Origin: Limnohabitans sp.
GTDB lineage: Bacteria > Pseudomonadota > Gammaproteobacteria > Burkholderiales > Burkholderiaceae_C
DNA: 5,830 bases
Reading direction: 5' to 3'
Assembly (NCBI GenBank): GCA_021731425.1
Contig: JAKFXJ010000003.1
Coordinates: 1-5,830 of the forward strand
Shown piece after piece: positions 1 to 5,830 of this stretch; position 1 is the stretch's first letter; every line of letters begins with the position of its first letter. A program made the translations under genes and the position numbers. The notes under the pieces were generated by a model, which was given only the letters and a program-made list of their open reading frames with translations, was not told where the DNA came from and did not search any database.

Positions 1-239
1 GGGGCATTGCCCGCACGGAAGGCGGCAATGGCGGCCGTCATGGACTCGTCGTAGCTGCCCTTGAAGGTGGGCACGATTTTGTAGTCTTTTTGGCTGGCGT
101 TGAAGTCTTTGGCCAGGTCGTTGACCCATTCACCCAGGGCGCCGCCCATGGAGTGCCACCACTGGACTTCGGTTTGAGCCTGGGCTGACACGCTGGCCAG
201 GCCCAATGCGAGGGCGGTGAGGGAGAGTTTGAGTTTCAT
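1..239 (-). CDS. ugpB: sn-glycerol-3-phosphate ABC transporter, periplasmic binding protein UgpB (5' part only)
   Basis: Only the first 79 codons lie in the window; the gene continues past base 1. The product is the periplasmic solute-binding protein of the UgpBAEC importer, which takes up sn-glycerol-3-phosphate and glycerophosphodiesters as phosphate and carbon sources. The N-terminus is a signal peptide: Lys at positions 2 and 4, a Leu/Ala-rich core, and an A-Q-A site that predicts cleavage after residue 21. The mature start carries WWHSMGGALGEWV (27-39), KIVPTFKGSY (54-63) and AAFRAGNA (72-79). These align closely with my memory of E. coli UgpB (WHSMEGELG, KIVPTYKGNY, AAFRTGNAP). The ATG at 239-237 is supported by an AGGAG five bases upstream. 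The gene is divergent from the flavoprotein gene, and a candidate Pho box lies about 114 bases upstream, consistent with phosphate-starvation control. The remaining ugp genes would be expected beyond the left edge, which cannot be seen here. Confidence 0.93.
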   Translation of the reverse strand, partial: MKLKLSLTALALGLASVSAQAQTEVQWWHSMGGALGEWVNDLAKDFNASQKDYKIVPTFKGSYDESMTAAIAAFRAGNA

Positions 240-244
240 GCGGG

Positions 245-249
245 CTCCT
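245..249 (-). promoter_or_regulatory. Ribosome binding site of ugpB
   Basis: On the minus strand the bases read AGGAG followed by CCCGC and then the ATG of ugpB. The five-base spacing is near ideal and fixes the start codon at base 239. Confidence 0.8.
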
Positions 250-325
250 GAAAGGGGTAAAACAAGAATGAATAGACCGCTTGGGTTGTCCAAGCCTGAG
301 GGCTGTCGGATTGTATTGAGGCCTA

Positions 326-357
326 TTCACATGTCTTACGGATTAAAACCATGTGAA
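326..357. repeat. Inverted repeat TTCACATG - 16 bases - CATGTGAA
   Basis: A perfect 8-base inverted repeat has arms at 326-333 and 350-357 and a 16-base AT-rich middle. The right arm overlaps five bases of the proximal Pho box heptamer (353-359). It lies where the ugpB promoter would be. It could be a binding site for a dimeric regulator, a weak hairpin in the ugpB leader, or chance. There is no run of T beside it, so it does not look like a terminator. Confidence 0.45.
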
Positions 358-370
358 AGATTGATGACAA
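353..370 (-). promoter_or_regulatory. Candidate Pho box (PhoB operator) for ugpB
   Basis: Read on the minus strand, the site is TTGTCAT, a four-base spacer CAAT, then CTTTCAC. This is the two-heptamer, 11-base-period layout of the PhoB operator (consensus heptamer CTGTCAT or CTGTCAC). The first heptamer has six of seven matches to CTGTCAT and the second six of seven to CTGTCAC. It faces ugpB, a classic Pho regulon gene, and lies 114 bases before its start codon. A TTTAAT that could act as a -10 box follows at bases 347-342, only five bases after the operator, which is closer than in typical E. coli Pho promoters; the true -10 is therefore uncertain. A lone CTGTCAC half-site also occurs on the same strand at 407-401, but without a good partner. 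The assignment rests on motif match plus gene identity. Confidence 0.65.
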
Positions 371-528
371 CCCGGACTTTCCATGAGACCAGACCCCTGG
401 GTGACAGGTGCCCCCACCCCCGGCGCGTGTTTGTTGCACTGCGGTAACATTCAACCTCAGCCGGTTTGACATTGGTTTCGGGTCTGGCTGACAGCGTCTT
501 CAGCGACGCCATTGACTGCGCCACACCC

Positions 529-3500
529 ATGAATGCACCCACCACGCTCCAACTTTTGATGCAAGCCGACGCCGATGCGCCGCGCTTGCGCGAGATTCCG
601 TACAACTACACCAGCTTTTCAGACCGTGAAATTGTGCTGCGTTTGCTGGGTGAGTCGGCTTGGGATCTGCTGAACCAGCTGCGCCAAGAGCGGGGCACAG
701 GCCGATCTGCTCGGATGTTGTACGAAGTGCTGGGTGACATCTGGGTGGTCGAGCGCAACCCCTATTTGCAAGACGACCTGCTGGACAACCCCGCCCGACG
801 CAAATTGCTGGTCGAGGCCTTGCAGCACCGTTTGGGCGAGGTGCAAAAGCGTCGCACGCCACAGGCCGACGCTGCCCGTGACGCCTTGGTGGGGCAATTG
901 TTGACCATGGCCGCCCAGGCTGTGACGCAGTTCAGTGAGCGCTTCACCCGCATGGCCAAGCTGCGCAGCCAGGTGCAAAAAACCCTGGGGCGCCTCACCG
1001 CCAAGGACAACATCAAGTTCGACGGCCTCTCGCGCGTGAGCCATGTGACCGACGCGACCGACTGGCGCGTGGAATACCCCTTTGTGGTGCTGACGCCTGA
1101 CTCTGAGGTCGAAATGGCGGGGCTGGTCAAAGGCTGTATCGACTTGGGCCTGACCATCGTTCCACGCGGCGGCGGCACGGGTTACACCGGCGGCGCGATC
1201 CCGCTGACTTGGAAGAGCGCGGTCATCAACACGGAAAAGCTCGAAGCCATGACCGAAGTCGAAATGGTCGACTTGCCGGGCATTGCGCACAAAATTCCCA
1301 CCATTTACACCGAAGCCGGTGTGGTGACCCAGCGTGTGGCCGATGCGGCCGAGCGCGGTGGTTTTGTTTTTGCGGTGGACCCGACTTCGGCCGAGGCCAG
1401 CTGCATTGGCGGCAACATCGCCATGAACGCGGGCGGCAAAAAAGCGGTGTTGTGGGGCACGGCGCTCGACAACCTGGCCAGCTGGCGCATGGTCACGCCC
1501 GACGCCGAATGGCTGGACGTGGTGCGCATGGACCACAACATGGGCAAGATCCACGACGCAGAGGTCGCCACCTTTGAGCTGCGCTACTTCAAAGCCGACG
1601 GCAAAACCCCGATCCGCACCGAAACTCTGGTGATCCCGGGCAAGACTTTCCGCAAGGAAGGTTTGGGCAAGGACGTGACCGACAAATTCTTGAGCGGCCT
1701 GCCGGGCGTGCAAAAAGAAGGCTGCGACGGCCTGATCACCAGCGCCCGTTGGGTCGTACACCGCATGCCCACCCACACTCGCACCGTGTGCATGGAGTTT
1801 TTTGGCCACGCTCGCGAAGCGGTGCCCAGCATCGTCGAGATCAAAGACTTCATGTTTGCCGAGCAAAAGCGCACCGGCACCGTGATGGCGGGTCTAGAGC
1901 ACTTGGACGACCGTTATTTGCGGGCCGTGGGTTATTCCACCAAGAGCAAGCGCGGCGGTTTCCCCAAGATGGTACTGATCGGTGACATTGCCGGTGACAA
2001 CGCCGACGACGTGGCCAAGGCGACCAGCGAGATCGTGCGCATCGCCAACTCGCGCAGCGGCGAAGGCTTCATCGCCATCAGCCCAGAGGCACGCAAGAAG
2101 TTTTGGCTTGACCGTAAAAAGACGGCCGCCATCTCGCGCCACACCAACGCCTTCAAGGTCAACGAAGACGTGGTGATTCCCTTGCCGCGCATGGCCGAGT
2201 ACACCGACGGCATCGAGCGCATCAACATCGAACTGAGCCTGCGCAACAAGCTCAAGCTGTGCCGCGAAATCGAAGCCTTTTTGGAGCGGGGCAACCTGCC
2301 GCTGGGCAAACAAGACGACGCCAGCGACATCCCTTCGGCCGAGTTGCTGGAAGACCGCGTGGCGCAAGCCTTGGCGGTGGTGCGCGAAGTGCGTGCGCAG
2401 TGGCAGGGCTGGTTGAACGATGTCGACGCGCTCTTTCCTCAGCTGCAAGAGCACAGCCTGAGGGCCAGCTGGAAAACACAAATCCGCCCGGCGTTCCAGA
2501 ACATCTTCTCGGGCTCAGCTTTCCTGCCGATCCTGACCGAAGTCATGGCCATTCACCAGCGCGTGCTCAAAGGCCGCGTGTGGGTGGCGCTGCACATGCA
2601 CGCGGGTGACGGCAATGTGCACACCAACATCCCGGTGAACAGTGACAACTACGAGATGCTGCAGACTGCGCACGAAGCGGTGGCCCGCATCATGGTGCTG
2701 GCCCGCAGTCTGGACGGTGTGATCTCGGGCGAACACGGCATTGGCATCACCAAGCTGGAGTTTTTGACCGACGCCGAGTTGGCCAACTTCACCGCCTACA
2801 AAGCCAAAGTGGACCCCGAAGGGCGCTTCAACAAAGGCAAGCTGCTGCGCGGCGCGGCCCTCACGGGGCTGGGCGACGATGTGCATGCGGCCGATTTGAC
2901 ACACGCTTACACCCCCAGCTTTGGCCTGATGGGCCACGAGTCGCTGATCATGCAGCAGTCCGATATTGGCGAGATTGCTGCCAGCGTGAAAGATTGCCTG
3001 CGCTGCGGCAAGTGCAAGCCGGTGTGCGCCACGCATGTGCCGCGTGCCAATTTGCTCTACAGCCCACGCAACAAGATTTTGGCGACCTCTTTGCTGGTCG
3101 AAGCCTTTTTGTACGAAGAGCAAACCCGCCGCGGCATCTCGATCAAGCATTGGCAGGAATTCGAAGACGTGGCCGACCACTGCACCGTGTGCCACAAGTG
3201 CCTGACACCTTGCCCGGTCAACATCGACTTTGGTGATGTGTCCATGAACATGCGCAACTTGCTGCGCAAGATGGGGCAAAAAAGCTTCCGCCCCGGTAAC
3301 GCTGCGGCCATGTTCATGCTCAACGCCACCAACCCTGAAACCATCAAGCTGGCGCGTGCCGCCATGGTTGGCGTGGGCATGAAAGCCCAGCGGTTTGTGG
3401 CAGGTTTGCTCAAGGGCGTGGCCCGCAAGCAAACCAGCGCACCGCCTGCATCGGTGGGCACCGCGCCCATCAAAGAGCAGGTGATCCACTTCATCAACAA

Positions 3501-4407
3501 GAAGATGCCGGGTAACCTGCCCAAGAAAACGGCGCGGGCTTTGCTGGACATCGAAGACAACGATTACGTGCCCATCATCCGCAACCCGAAGGCCACCACA
3601 TCTGAATCAGAAGCGGTGTTTTACTTCCCCGGTTGTGGCTCCGAGCGCCTGTTCAGCCAAGTGGGCCTGGCCACCCAAGCCATGCTCTGGCATGTGGGCG
3701 TGCAGACGGTGTTGCCACCGGGCTACCTGTGCTGCGGCTACCCGCAAAAGGGCTCGGGCCAGTTCGACAAGGCCGAGAAGATCATCACTGACAACCGCGT
3801 GCTGTTCCACCGCGTGGCCAACACGCTCAACTACCTGGACATCAAGACCGTGGTGGTGAGCTGCGGCACCTGTTATGACCAGCTGCAGGGCTACCAGTTC
3901 GACAAGATTTTCCCCGGCTGCCGCATCATCGACATCCACGAATTCTTGCTCGAAAAAGGCATGAAGCTGGATGCGGGCGGGGCCTATCTTTACCACGACC
4001 CTTGCCACAGCCCCATGAAGCAGCAAGAGCCCATGAAGACCGTGAAGGCCTTGATGGGTGACAACGTGATTGAGAGCAAACGTTGCTGCGGCGAGTCGGG
4101 CACGCTGGGCGTGACGCGCCCTGACATCTCGACCCAAGTGCGCTTTCGCAAGGAAGAAGAGCTGCTCAAGGGTGAAGCCGCCCTGCGCAGCAGTGGTGCG
4201 TTGGCCCCGCAGGCCAACGTGAAAATCCTGACCAGCTGCCCCAGCTGCCTGCAGGGCTTGTCGCGCTTTGGCGACGACATGAAAAACGGCTTGCTCGAAG
4301 CCGACTACATTGTGGTCGAAATGGCCAAGCACATCCTCGGCGAAGAATGGATGCCCGAGTACGTCAATGCCGCCAATGCAGGCGGCATCGAGCGCGTGCT
4401 GGTGTAA
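529..4407 (+). CDS. Large FAD-linked oxidase / 4Fe-4S / double CCG-domain oxidoreductase (DUF3683 type)
   Basis: A 1292-residue fusion enzyme, probably a respiratory 2-hydroxy-acid dehydrogenase acting on the cytoplasmic side. Modules in order are as follows. An N-terminal region of about 150 residues (DUF3683 by recollection) begins with [20 protein letters not shown]-type FAD-binding domain has [11 protein letters not shown] (212-222) and [13 protein letters not shown] (284-296). An FAD-oxidase C-terminal domain has [10 protein letters not shown] (689-698) and [10 protein letters not shown] (730-739). Two 4Fe-4S motifs follow: Cys 823, 826, 829, 833 and Cys 885, 888, 891, 895-Pro. Two CCG domains of the GlpC/HdrB kind close the protein: Cys 1036, CCG 1068-1070, Cys 1112/1115; and Cys 1159, CCG 1186-1188, Cys 1237/1240. 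All key residues are intact. The layout resembles GlcD plus GlcF, or E. coli YdiJ, in one chain, but with extra N-terminal and central sequence. The substrate cannot be told from sequence; lactate, glycolate or D-2-hydroxyglutarate are candidates. ATG 529 is chosen because relatives begin MNAPT; the frame is open back to a TTG at 466. No Shine-Dalgarno is visible. It heads the plus-strand gene cluster. Confidence 0.9.
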   Translation: MNAPTTLQLLMQADADAPRLREIPYNYTSFSDREIVLRLLGESAWDLLNQLRQERGTGRSARMLYEVLGDIWVVERNPYLQDDLLDNPARRKLLVEALQHRLGEVQKRRTPQADAARDALVGQLLTMAAQAVTQFSERFTRMAKLRSQVQKTLGRLTAKDNIKFDGLSRVSHVTDATDWRVEYPFVVLTPDSEVEMAGLVKGCIDLGLTIVPRGGGTGYTGGAIPLTWKSAVINTEKLEAMTEVEMVDLPGIAHKIPTIYTEAGVVTQRVADAAERGGFVFAVDPTSAEASCIGGNIAMNAGGKKAVLWGTALDNLASWRMVTPDAEWLDVVRMDHNMGKIHDAEVATFELRYFKADGKTPIRTETLVIPGKTFRKEGLGKDVTDKFLSGLPGVQKEGCDGLITSARWVVHRMPTHTRTVCMEFFGHAREAVPSIVEIKDFMFAEQKRTGTVMAGLEHLDDRYLRAVGYSTKSKRGGFPKMVLIGDIAGDNADDVAKATSEIVRIANSRSGEGFIAISPEARKKFWLDRKKTAAISRHTNAFKVNEDVVIPLPRMAEYTDGIERINIELSLRNKLKLCREIEAFLERGNLPLGKQDDASDIPSAELLEDRVAQALAVVREVRAQWQGWLNDVDALFPQLQEHSLRASWKTQIRPAFQNIFSGSAFLPILTEVMAIHQRVLKGRVWVALHMHAGDGNVHTNIPVNSDNYEMLQTAHEAVARIMVLARSLDGVISGEHGIGITKLEFLTDAELANFTAYKAKVDPEGRFNKGKLLRGAALTGLGDDVHAADLTHAYTPSFGLMGHESLIMQQSDIGEIAASVKDCLRCGKCKPVCATHVPRANLLYSPRNKILATSLLVEAFLYEEQTRRGISIKHWQEFEDVADHCTVCHKCLTPCPVNIDFGDVSMNMRNLLRKMGQKSFRPGNAAAMFMLNATNPETIKLARAAMVGVGMKAQRFVAGLLKGVARKQTSAPPASVGTAPIKEQVIHFINKKMPGNLPKKTARALLDIEDNDYVPIIRNPKATTSESEAVFYFPGCGSERLFSQVGLATQAMLWHVGVQTVLPPGYLCCGYPQKGSGQFDKAEKIITDNRVLFHRVANTLNYLDIKTVVVSCGTCYDQLQGYQFDKIFPGCRIIDIHEFLLEKGMKLDAGGAYLYHDPCHSPMKQQEPMKTVKALMGDNVIESKRCCGESGTLGVTRPDISTQVRFRKEEELLKGEAALRSSGALAPQANVKILTSCPSCLQGLSRFGDDMKNGLLEADYIVVEMAKHILGEEWMPEYVNAANAGGIERVLV

Positions 4408-4448
4408 GCCCAACGCGCAAACCGACAGCAAGATTTCGAAAGCATAAG

Positions 4449-4868
4449 ATGGCCGGATTGAAAAAAGACATACCCCACCCCGAGTCGCTGACCCTGCACG
4501 GTCAAACCCGGGTGCTGGAGATCGGATTTTCTGACGGTGCGCAGTTCCGCATCCCGTTTGAGCTGATGCGCGTGTACTCGCCCTCGGCTGAGGTGCAAGG
4601 CCACGGCCCCGGCCAGGAAGTGCTGCAAACCGGCAAGCGCGAGGTCGGCATCGCCGAGATCGAACCCGTGGGCAATTACGCCGTGAAACCCACATTCACC
4701 GATGGGCACGAATCCGGCCTGTTCACCTGGGAATACCTGTACTTTTTGGGTGACCAGCAAGACGCTTTGTGGAAGCAGTACGAGGACCGCCTGCAAGCGG
4801 CGGGCATGAGCCGTGACGCACCCATGATCGAAGCCTCGGCGGGCGGCAGCTGCGGTCACAAGCATTAA
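4449..4868 (+). CDS. DUF971 domain protein (gamma-butyrobetaine hydroxylase-like N-terminal domain)
   Basis: A 139-residue soluble protein of unknown function with no signal peptide or membrane segment. The DUF971 fold covers about residues 10-105. LEIGFSDG (23-30) leads into [16 protein letters not shown] (34-49), and the family's C-terminal signature [12 protein letters not shown] (75-86) is followed by [11 protein letters not shown] (91-101). The tail ends GGSCGHKH, with Cys135, His137 and His139, which could bind a metal. In other proteins this domain forms the N-terminal zinc-binding part of gamma-butyrobetaine hydroxylase and the C-terminal part of HCF101, an iron-sulphur carrier. Here it stands alone. 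The gene starts 41 bases after the flavoprotein gene and ends 10 bases before ubiE; this DUF971-ubiE pairing is, from memory, common in Betaproteobacteria. The start at 4449 avoids a 61-base overlap that an in-frame ATG at 4347 would cause, but its Shine-Dalgarno (GAAAG near 4438) is weak. Family call is firm; function unknown. Confidence 0.88.
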   Translation: MAGLKKDIPHPESLTLHGQTRVLEIGFSDGAQFRIPFELMRVYSPSAEVQGHGPGQEVLQTGKREVGIAEIEPVGNYAVKPTFTDGHESGLFTWEYLYFLGDQQDALWKQYEDRLQAAGMSRDAPMIEASAGGSCGHKH

Positions 4869-4872
4869 GGAG
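4867..4872 (+). promoter_or_regulatory. Ribosome binding site of ubiE, overlapping the DUF971 stop codon
   Basis: AAGGAG lies six bases before the ubiE ATG and shares two bases with the TAA stop of the preceding gene. This strong site fixes the ubiE start and suggests that the two genes are translationally coupled. Confidence 0.85.
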
Positions 4873-4878
4873 TCGGGT

Positions 4879-5610
4879 ATGAGCAGCACCCACTTCGGTT
4901 TCAAAACCGTCGACGAGAGCGAAAAAGCCAAGCACGTGCGTGGCGTGTTCGACTCGGTCGCGTCCAAATACGACGTGATGAACGACCTGATGTCCATGGG
5001 CTTGCACCGCGTGTGGAAGACCTACACCGTGCAGGTGGCCAACCTCAAAGAGGGCGATCAGGTGCTGGACATCGCAGGCGGCACGGGCGATTTGTCCATG
5101 GCGTTTGCCAAAAAAGTCGGTGCTACGGGCCGTGTGGTGCACACCGACATCAATGAAGCCATGCTCTCCACCGGGCGTGACCGCTTGGTTGACCACGGCT
5201 TGGCTTTGCCCACTTTGGTGTGTGATGCCGAAAAGTTGCCATTTCCTGACGCCCACTTCAATGTGGTCAGCGTCGCCTTTGGCCTGCGCAACATGACACA
5301 CAAGGATGTGGCCTTGAAGGAAATGTGCCGGGTGCTCAAGCCGGGCGGAAAGTTGCTGGTTTTGGAGTTTTCCAAAGTGGCCAAACCCCTCGAAAAGGCT
5401 TACGACTGGTACAGCTTCAAGATCTTGCCGCAGTTGGGCAAACTGGTGGCGGGCGACGCCGACAGCTACCGTTATCTGGCCGAGTCCATCCGCATGCACC
5501 CTGGCCAGGAAGAGCTGAAAACCCTTATGAAAAATGCCGGATTTGGCCATGTGGATTTTCACAATTTGTCGGCCGGGGTGGTAGCCTTGCACATGGGCAT
5601 CAAATGTTGA
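4879..5610 (+). CDS. ubiE: Ubiquinone/menaquinone biosynthesis C-methyltransferase UbiE
   Basis: A 243-residue class I S-adenosylmethionine methyltransferase. UbiE adds the C-methyl group that turns 2-polyprenyl-6-methoxy-1,4-benzoquinol into its 3-methyl form on the way to ubiquinone; in organisms that make menaquinone it also methylates demethylmenaquinol. It acts at the cytoplasmic face of the membrane. Both family signatures are complete: [17 protein letters not shown] (31-47) and [15 protein letters not shown] (151-165). The SAM-binding motif I is [10 protein letters not shown] (62-71), the acidic residue after strand 2 is in HTDIN (88-92), and [10 protein letters not shown] (134-143) matches the family's conserved stretch. 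Length is typical (about 240-260). The start is set by a strong AAGGAG. It sits third in the plus-strand cluster. Betaproteobacteria of this type usually rely on ubiquinone, so the ubiquinone role is the likely one. Confidence 0.97.
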   Translation: MSSTHFGFKTVDESEKAKHVRGVFDSVASKYDVMNDLMSMGLHRVWKTYTVQVANLKEGDQVLDIAGGTGDLSMAFAKKVGATGRVVHTDINEAMLSTGRDRLVDHGLALPTLVCDAEKLPFPDAHFNVVSVAFGLRNMTHKDVALKEMCRVLKPGGKLLVLEFSKVAKPLEKAYDWYSFKILPQLGKLVAGDADSYRYLAESIRMHPGQEELKTLMKNAGFGHVDFHNLSAGVVALHMGIKC

Positions 5611-5636
5611 AGCCCGAAAACTGAATTTCCCGAGTT

Positions 5637-5640
5637 GGAG
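5637..5640 (+). promoter_or_regulatory. Ribosome binding site pointing to an ATT start
   Basis: GGAG is followed by ACACC and then ATT at 5646, an ideal five-base spacing. The nearest ordinary in-frame starts, TTG at 5658 and ATG at 5661, are 17 and 20 bases away, too far for normal use. This site therefore decides the start of the next gene. Confidence 0.6.
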
Positions 5641-5645
5641 ACACC

Positions 5646-5830
5646 ATTAACAAGAAGTTGATGACACTGATGCTCGCAGGCGTGATGGCCTTGGGCAGCC
5701 TGAATGCTGAAGCCGCACGCCGCATGGGTGGCGGCAAATCTATGGGCCAGCAGTCCAATCAGGTCACCAAGCGCGACGCCGCGCCGCAAACCCCTGCTGC
5801 ACCGGCACAAAACGCTGCTCCTGCCAACGC
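5646..5830 (+). CDS. Tim44-like domain protein, N-terminal part, probable ATT start
   Basis: Sixty-one codons are in the window and the frame is still open at the right edge. The N-terminus is a signal peptide or signal anchor. If ATT 5646 is the start, it reads M-N-K-K-L-M followed by a hydrophobic core (TLMLAGVMALGSL, 7-19) and an A-E-A site that predicts cleavage after residue 23. ARRMGGGKSMGQQ then follows (24-36), and after that an Ala/Pro/Gln-rich linker. A signal sequence followed by A-R-R-x-GGG-x-S-x-G-x-Q and a low-complexity linker is what I recall for bacterial Tim44-like proteins, which are commonly encoded just after ubiE in Burkholderiales. The Tim44 domain itself would lie beyond the window, so the name is inferred from the N-terminus and position. 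The bacterial role is poorly known. A start at ATG 5661 would remove both lysines of the signal peptide and leave the Shine-Dalgarno too far away. Confidence 0.72.
   Translation, partial: MNKKLMTLMLAGVMALGSLNAEAARRMGGGKSMGQQSNQVTKRDAAPQTPAAPAQNAAPAN

Larger units (their letters stand above)
240..528. other. Divergent intergenic region between ugpB and the flavoprotein gene
   Basis: This 289-base stretch separates two genes transcribed away from each other, so it must hold both promoters. The ugpB side contains the ribosome binding site, the inverted repeat and the Pho box. On the flavoprotein side (371-528) I see no convincing promoter. A TTGACA at 466-471 is a perfect -35 hexamer, but the bases 17 further on (TGACAG) are a poor -10. 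There is also a pyrimidine-rich run around 411-421. No small gene is convincing here: the short open frames on both strands have no ribosome binding site or recognisable product. Confidence 0.6.
529..5830 (+). other. Probable four-gene transcription unit: flavoprotein - DUF971 - ubiE - Tim44-like
   Basis: All four genes share a strand, with gaps of 41, 10 and 35 bases. None of the gaps contains a GC-rich hairpin followed by T residues, and none has an obvious promoter. The DUF971 stop overlaps the ubiE ribosome binding site. Co-transcription is inferred from this spacing; internal promoters inside the 3.9 kb first gene cannot be excluded. Confidence 0.55.

Noticed and set aside
217..447. Plus-strand open frame of 76 codons in the intergenic region
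   Set aside because: It starts inside the antisense of ugpB, has no ribosome binding site, and its Arg/Pro-rich product resembles nothing I recognise. The same bases carry the ugpB regulatory sites.
466..494. TTGACA as the -35 box of a promoter for the flavoprotein gene
   Set aside because: The -35 hexamer is perfect, but the bases at the expected -10 position (TGACAG) match poorly. I could not call a promoter on this evidence.
466..528. TTG at 466 as the start of the flavoprotein gene
   Set aside because: It would add 21 residues (starting [10 protein letters not shown]) that I do not recognise in relatives, and it has no ribosome binding site. The MNAPT start at 529 fits the family better.
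619..1866. Long minus-strand open frame of 415 codons inside the flavoprotein gene
   Set aside because: It lies wholly antisense to a gene with intact catalytic motifs. Its translation is rich in His, Ala, Gln and Val without recognisable domains, as expected from the reverse of a GC-rich coding frame.
2515..3489. Minus-strand open frame of 324 codons
   Set aside because: Antisense to the iron-sulphur part of the flavoprotein; composition is typical of a shadow frame and no family is recognisable.
3607..4695. Minus-strand open frame of 362 codons spanning the end of the flavoprotein gene and part of the DUF971 gene
   Set aside because: It overlaps two well-supported genes on the other strand, and its translation shows only Ala/His/Gln/Val-rich shadow sequence.
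4723..5592. Minus-strand open frame of 289 codons across ubiE
   Set aside because: Antisense to ubiE, whose signatures are complete; the translated sequence has no recognisable domain.
5611..5645. Terminator after ubiE
   Set aside because: The 35-base gap contains no stable GC-rich hairpin with a T run; it holds only the ribosome binding site of the next gene.

Overview
The window looks like a piece of a betaproteobacterial chromosome, most likely from the order Burkholderiales and close to the Comamonadaceae. The base composition is moderately high in GC. The UbiE protein, the very large FAD/iron-sulphur protein and the order of genes all match what I know of that family. The taxonomic call rests on recalled protein similarity, not on a search. 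There are no RNA genes, insertion sequences, CRISPR arrays or prophage signs, and the region reads as ordinary core genome.

Layout: on the minus strand, bases 1-239 hold the start of ugpB, the periplasmic glycerol-3-phosphate binding protein, which runs off the left edge. A 289-base divergent intergenic region (240-528) follows. It contains a good candidate Pho box in the ugpB orientation (353-370) and an 8-base inverted repeat that overlaps it. On the plus strand, four closely spaced genes follow: a 1292-residue FAD-linked oxidase with two 4Fe-4S motifs and two cysteine-rich CCG domains (529-4407), a small DUF971 protein (4449-4868), ubiE (4879-5610), and the start of a secreted or membrane Tim44-like protein (5646 to the right edge). 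The gaps between these four are 41, 10 and 35 bases, with no visible terminator, so they are probably co-transcribed.

How the genes may work together: UbiE makes one of the C-methylations of ubiquinone. The large flavoprotein has the layout of a respiratory dehydrogenase that would oxidise a 2-hydroxy acid and pass electrons through iron-sulphur centres, possibly to a quinone. DUF971 domains also occur fused to the iron-sulphur carrier HCF101. A loose theme of quinone-linked redox and iron-sulphur chemistry is therefore plausible but inferred only from neighbourhood. ugpB belongs to a separate, divergent phosphate-scavenging operon.

The most interesting points are the probable ATT initiation codon of the Tim44-like gene, the Pho box with its overlapping inverted repeat, and the unassigned substrate of the five-module flavoprotein. 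I found no clear evidence of a wholly new system.
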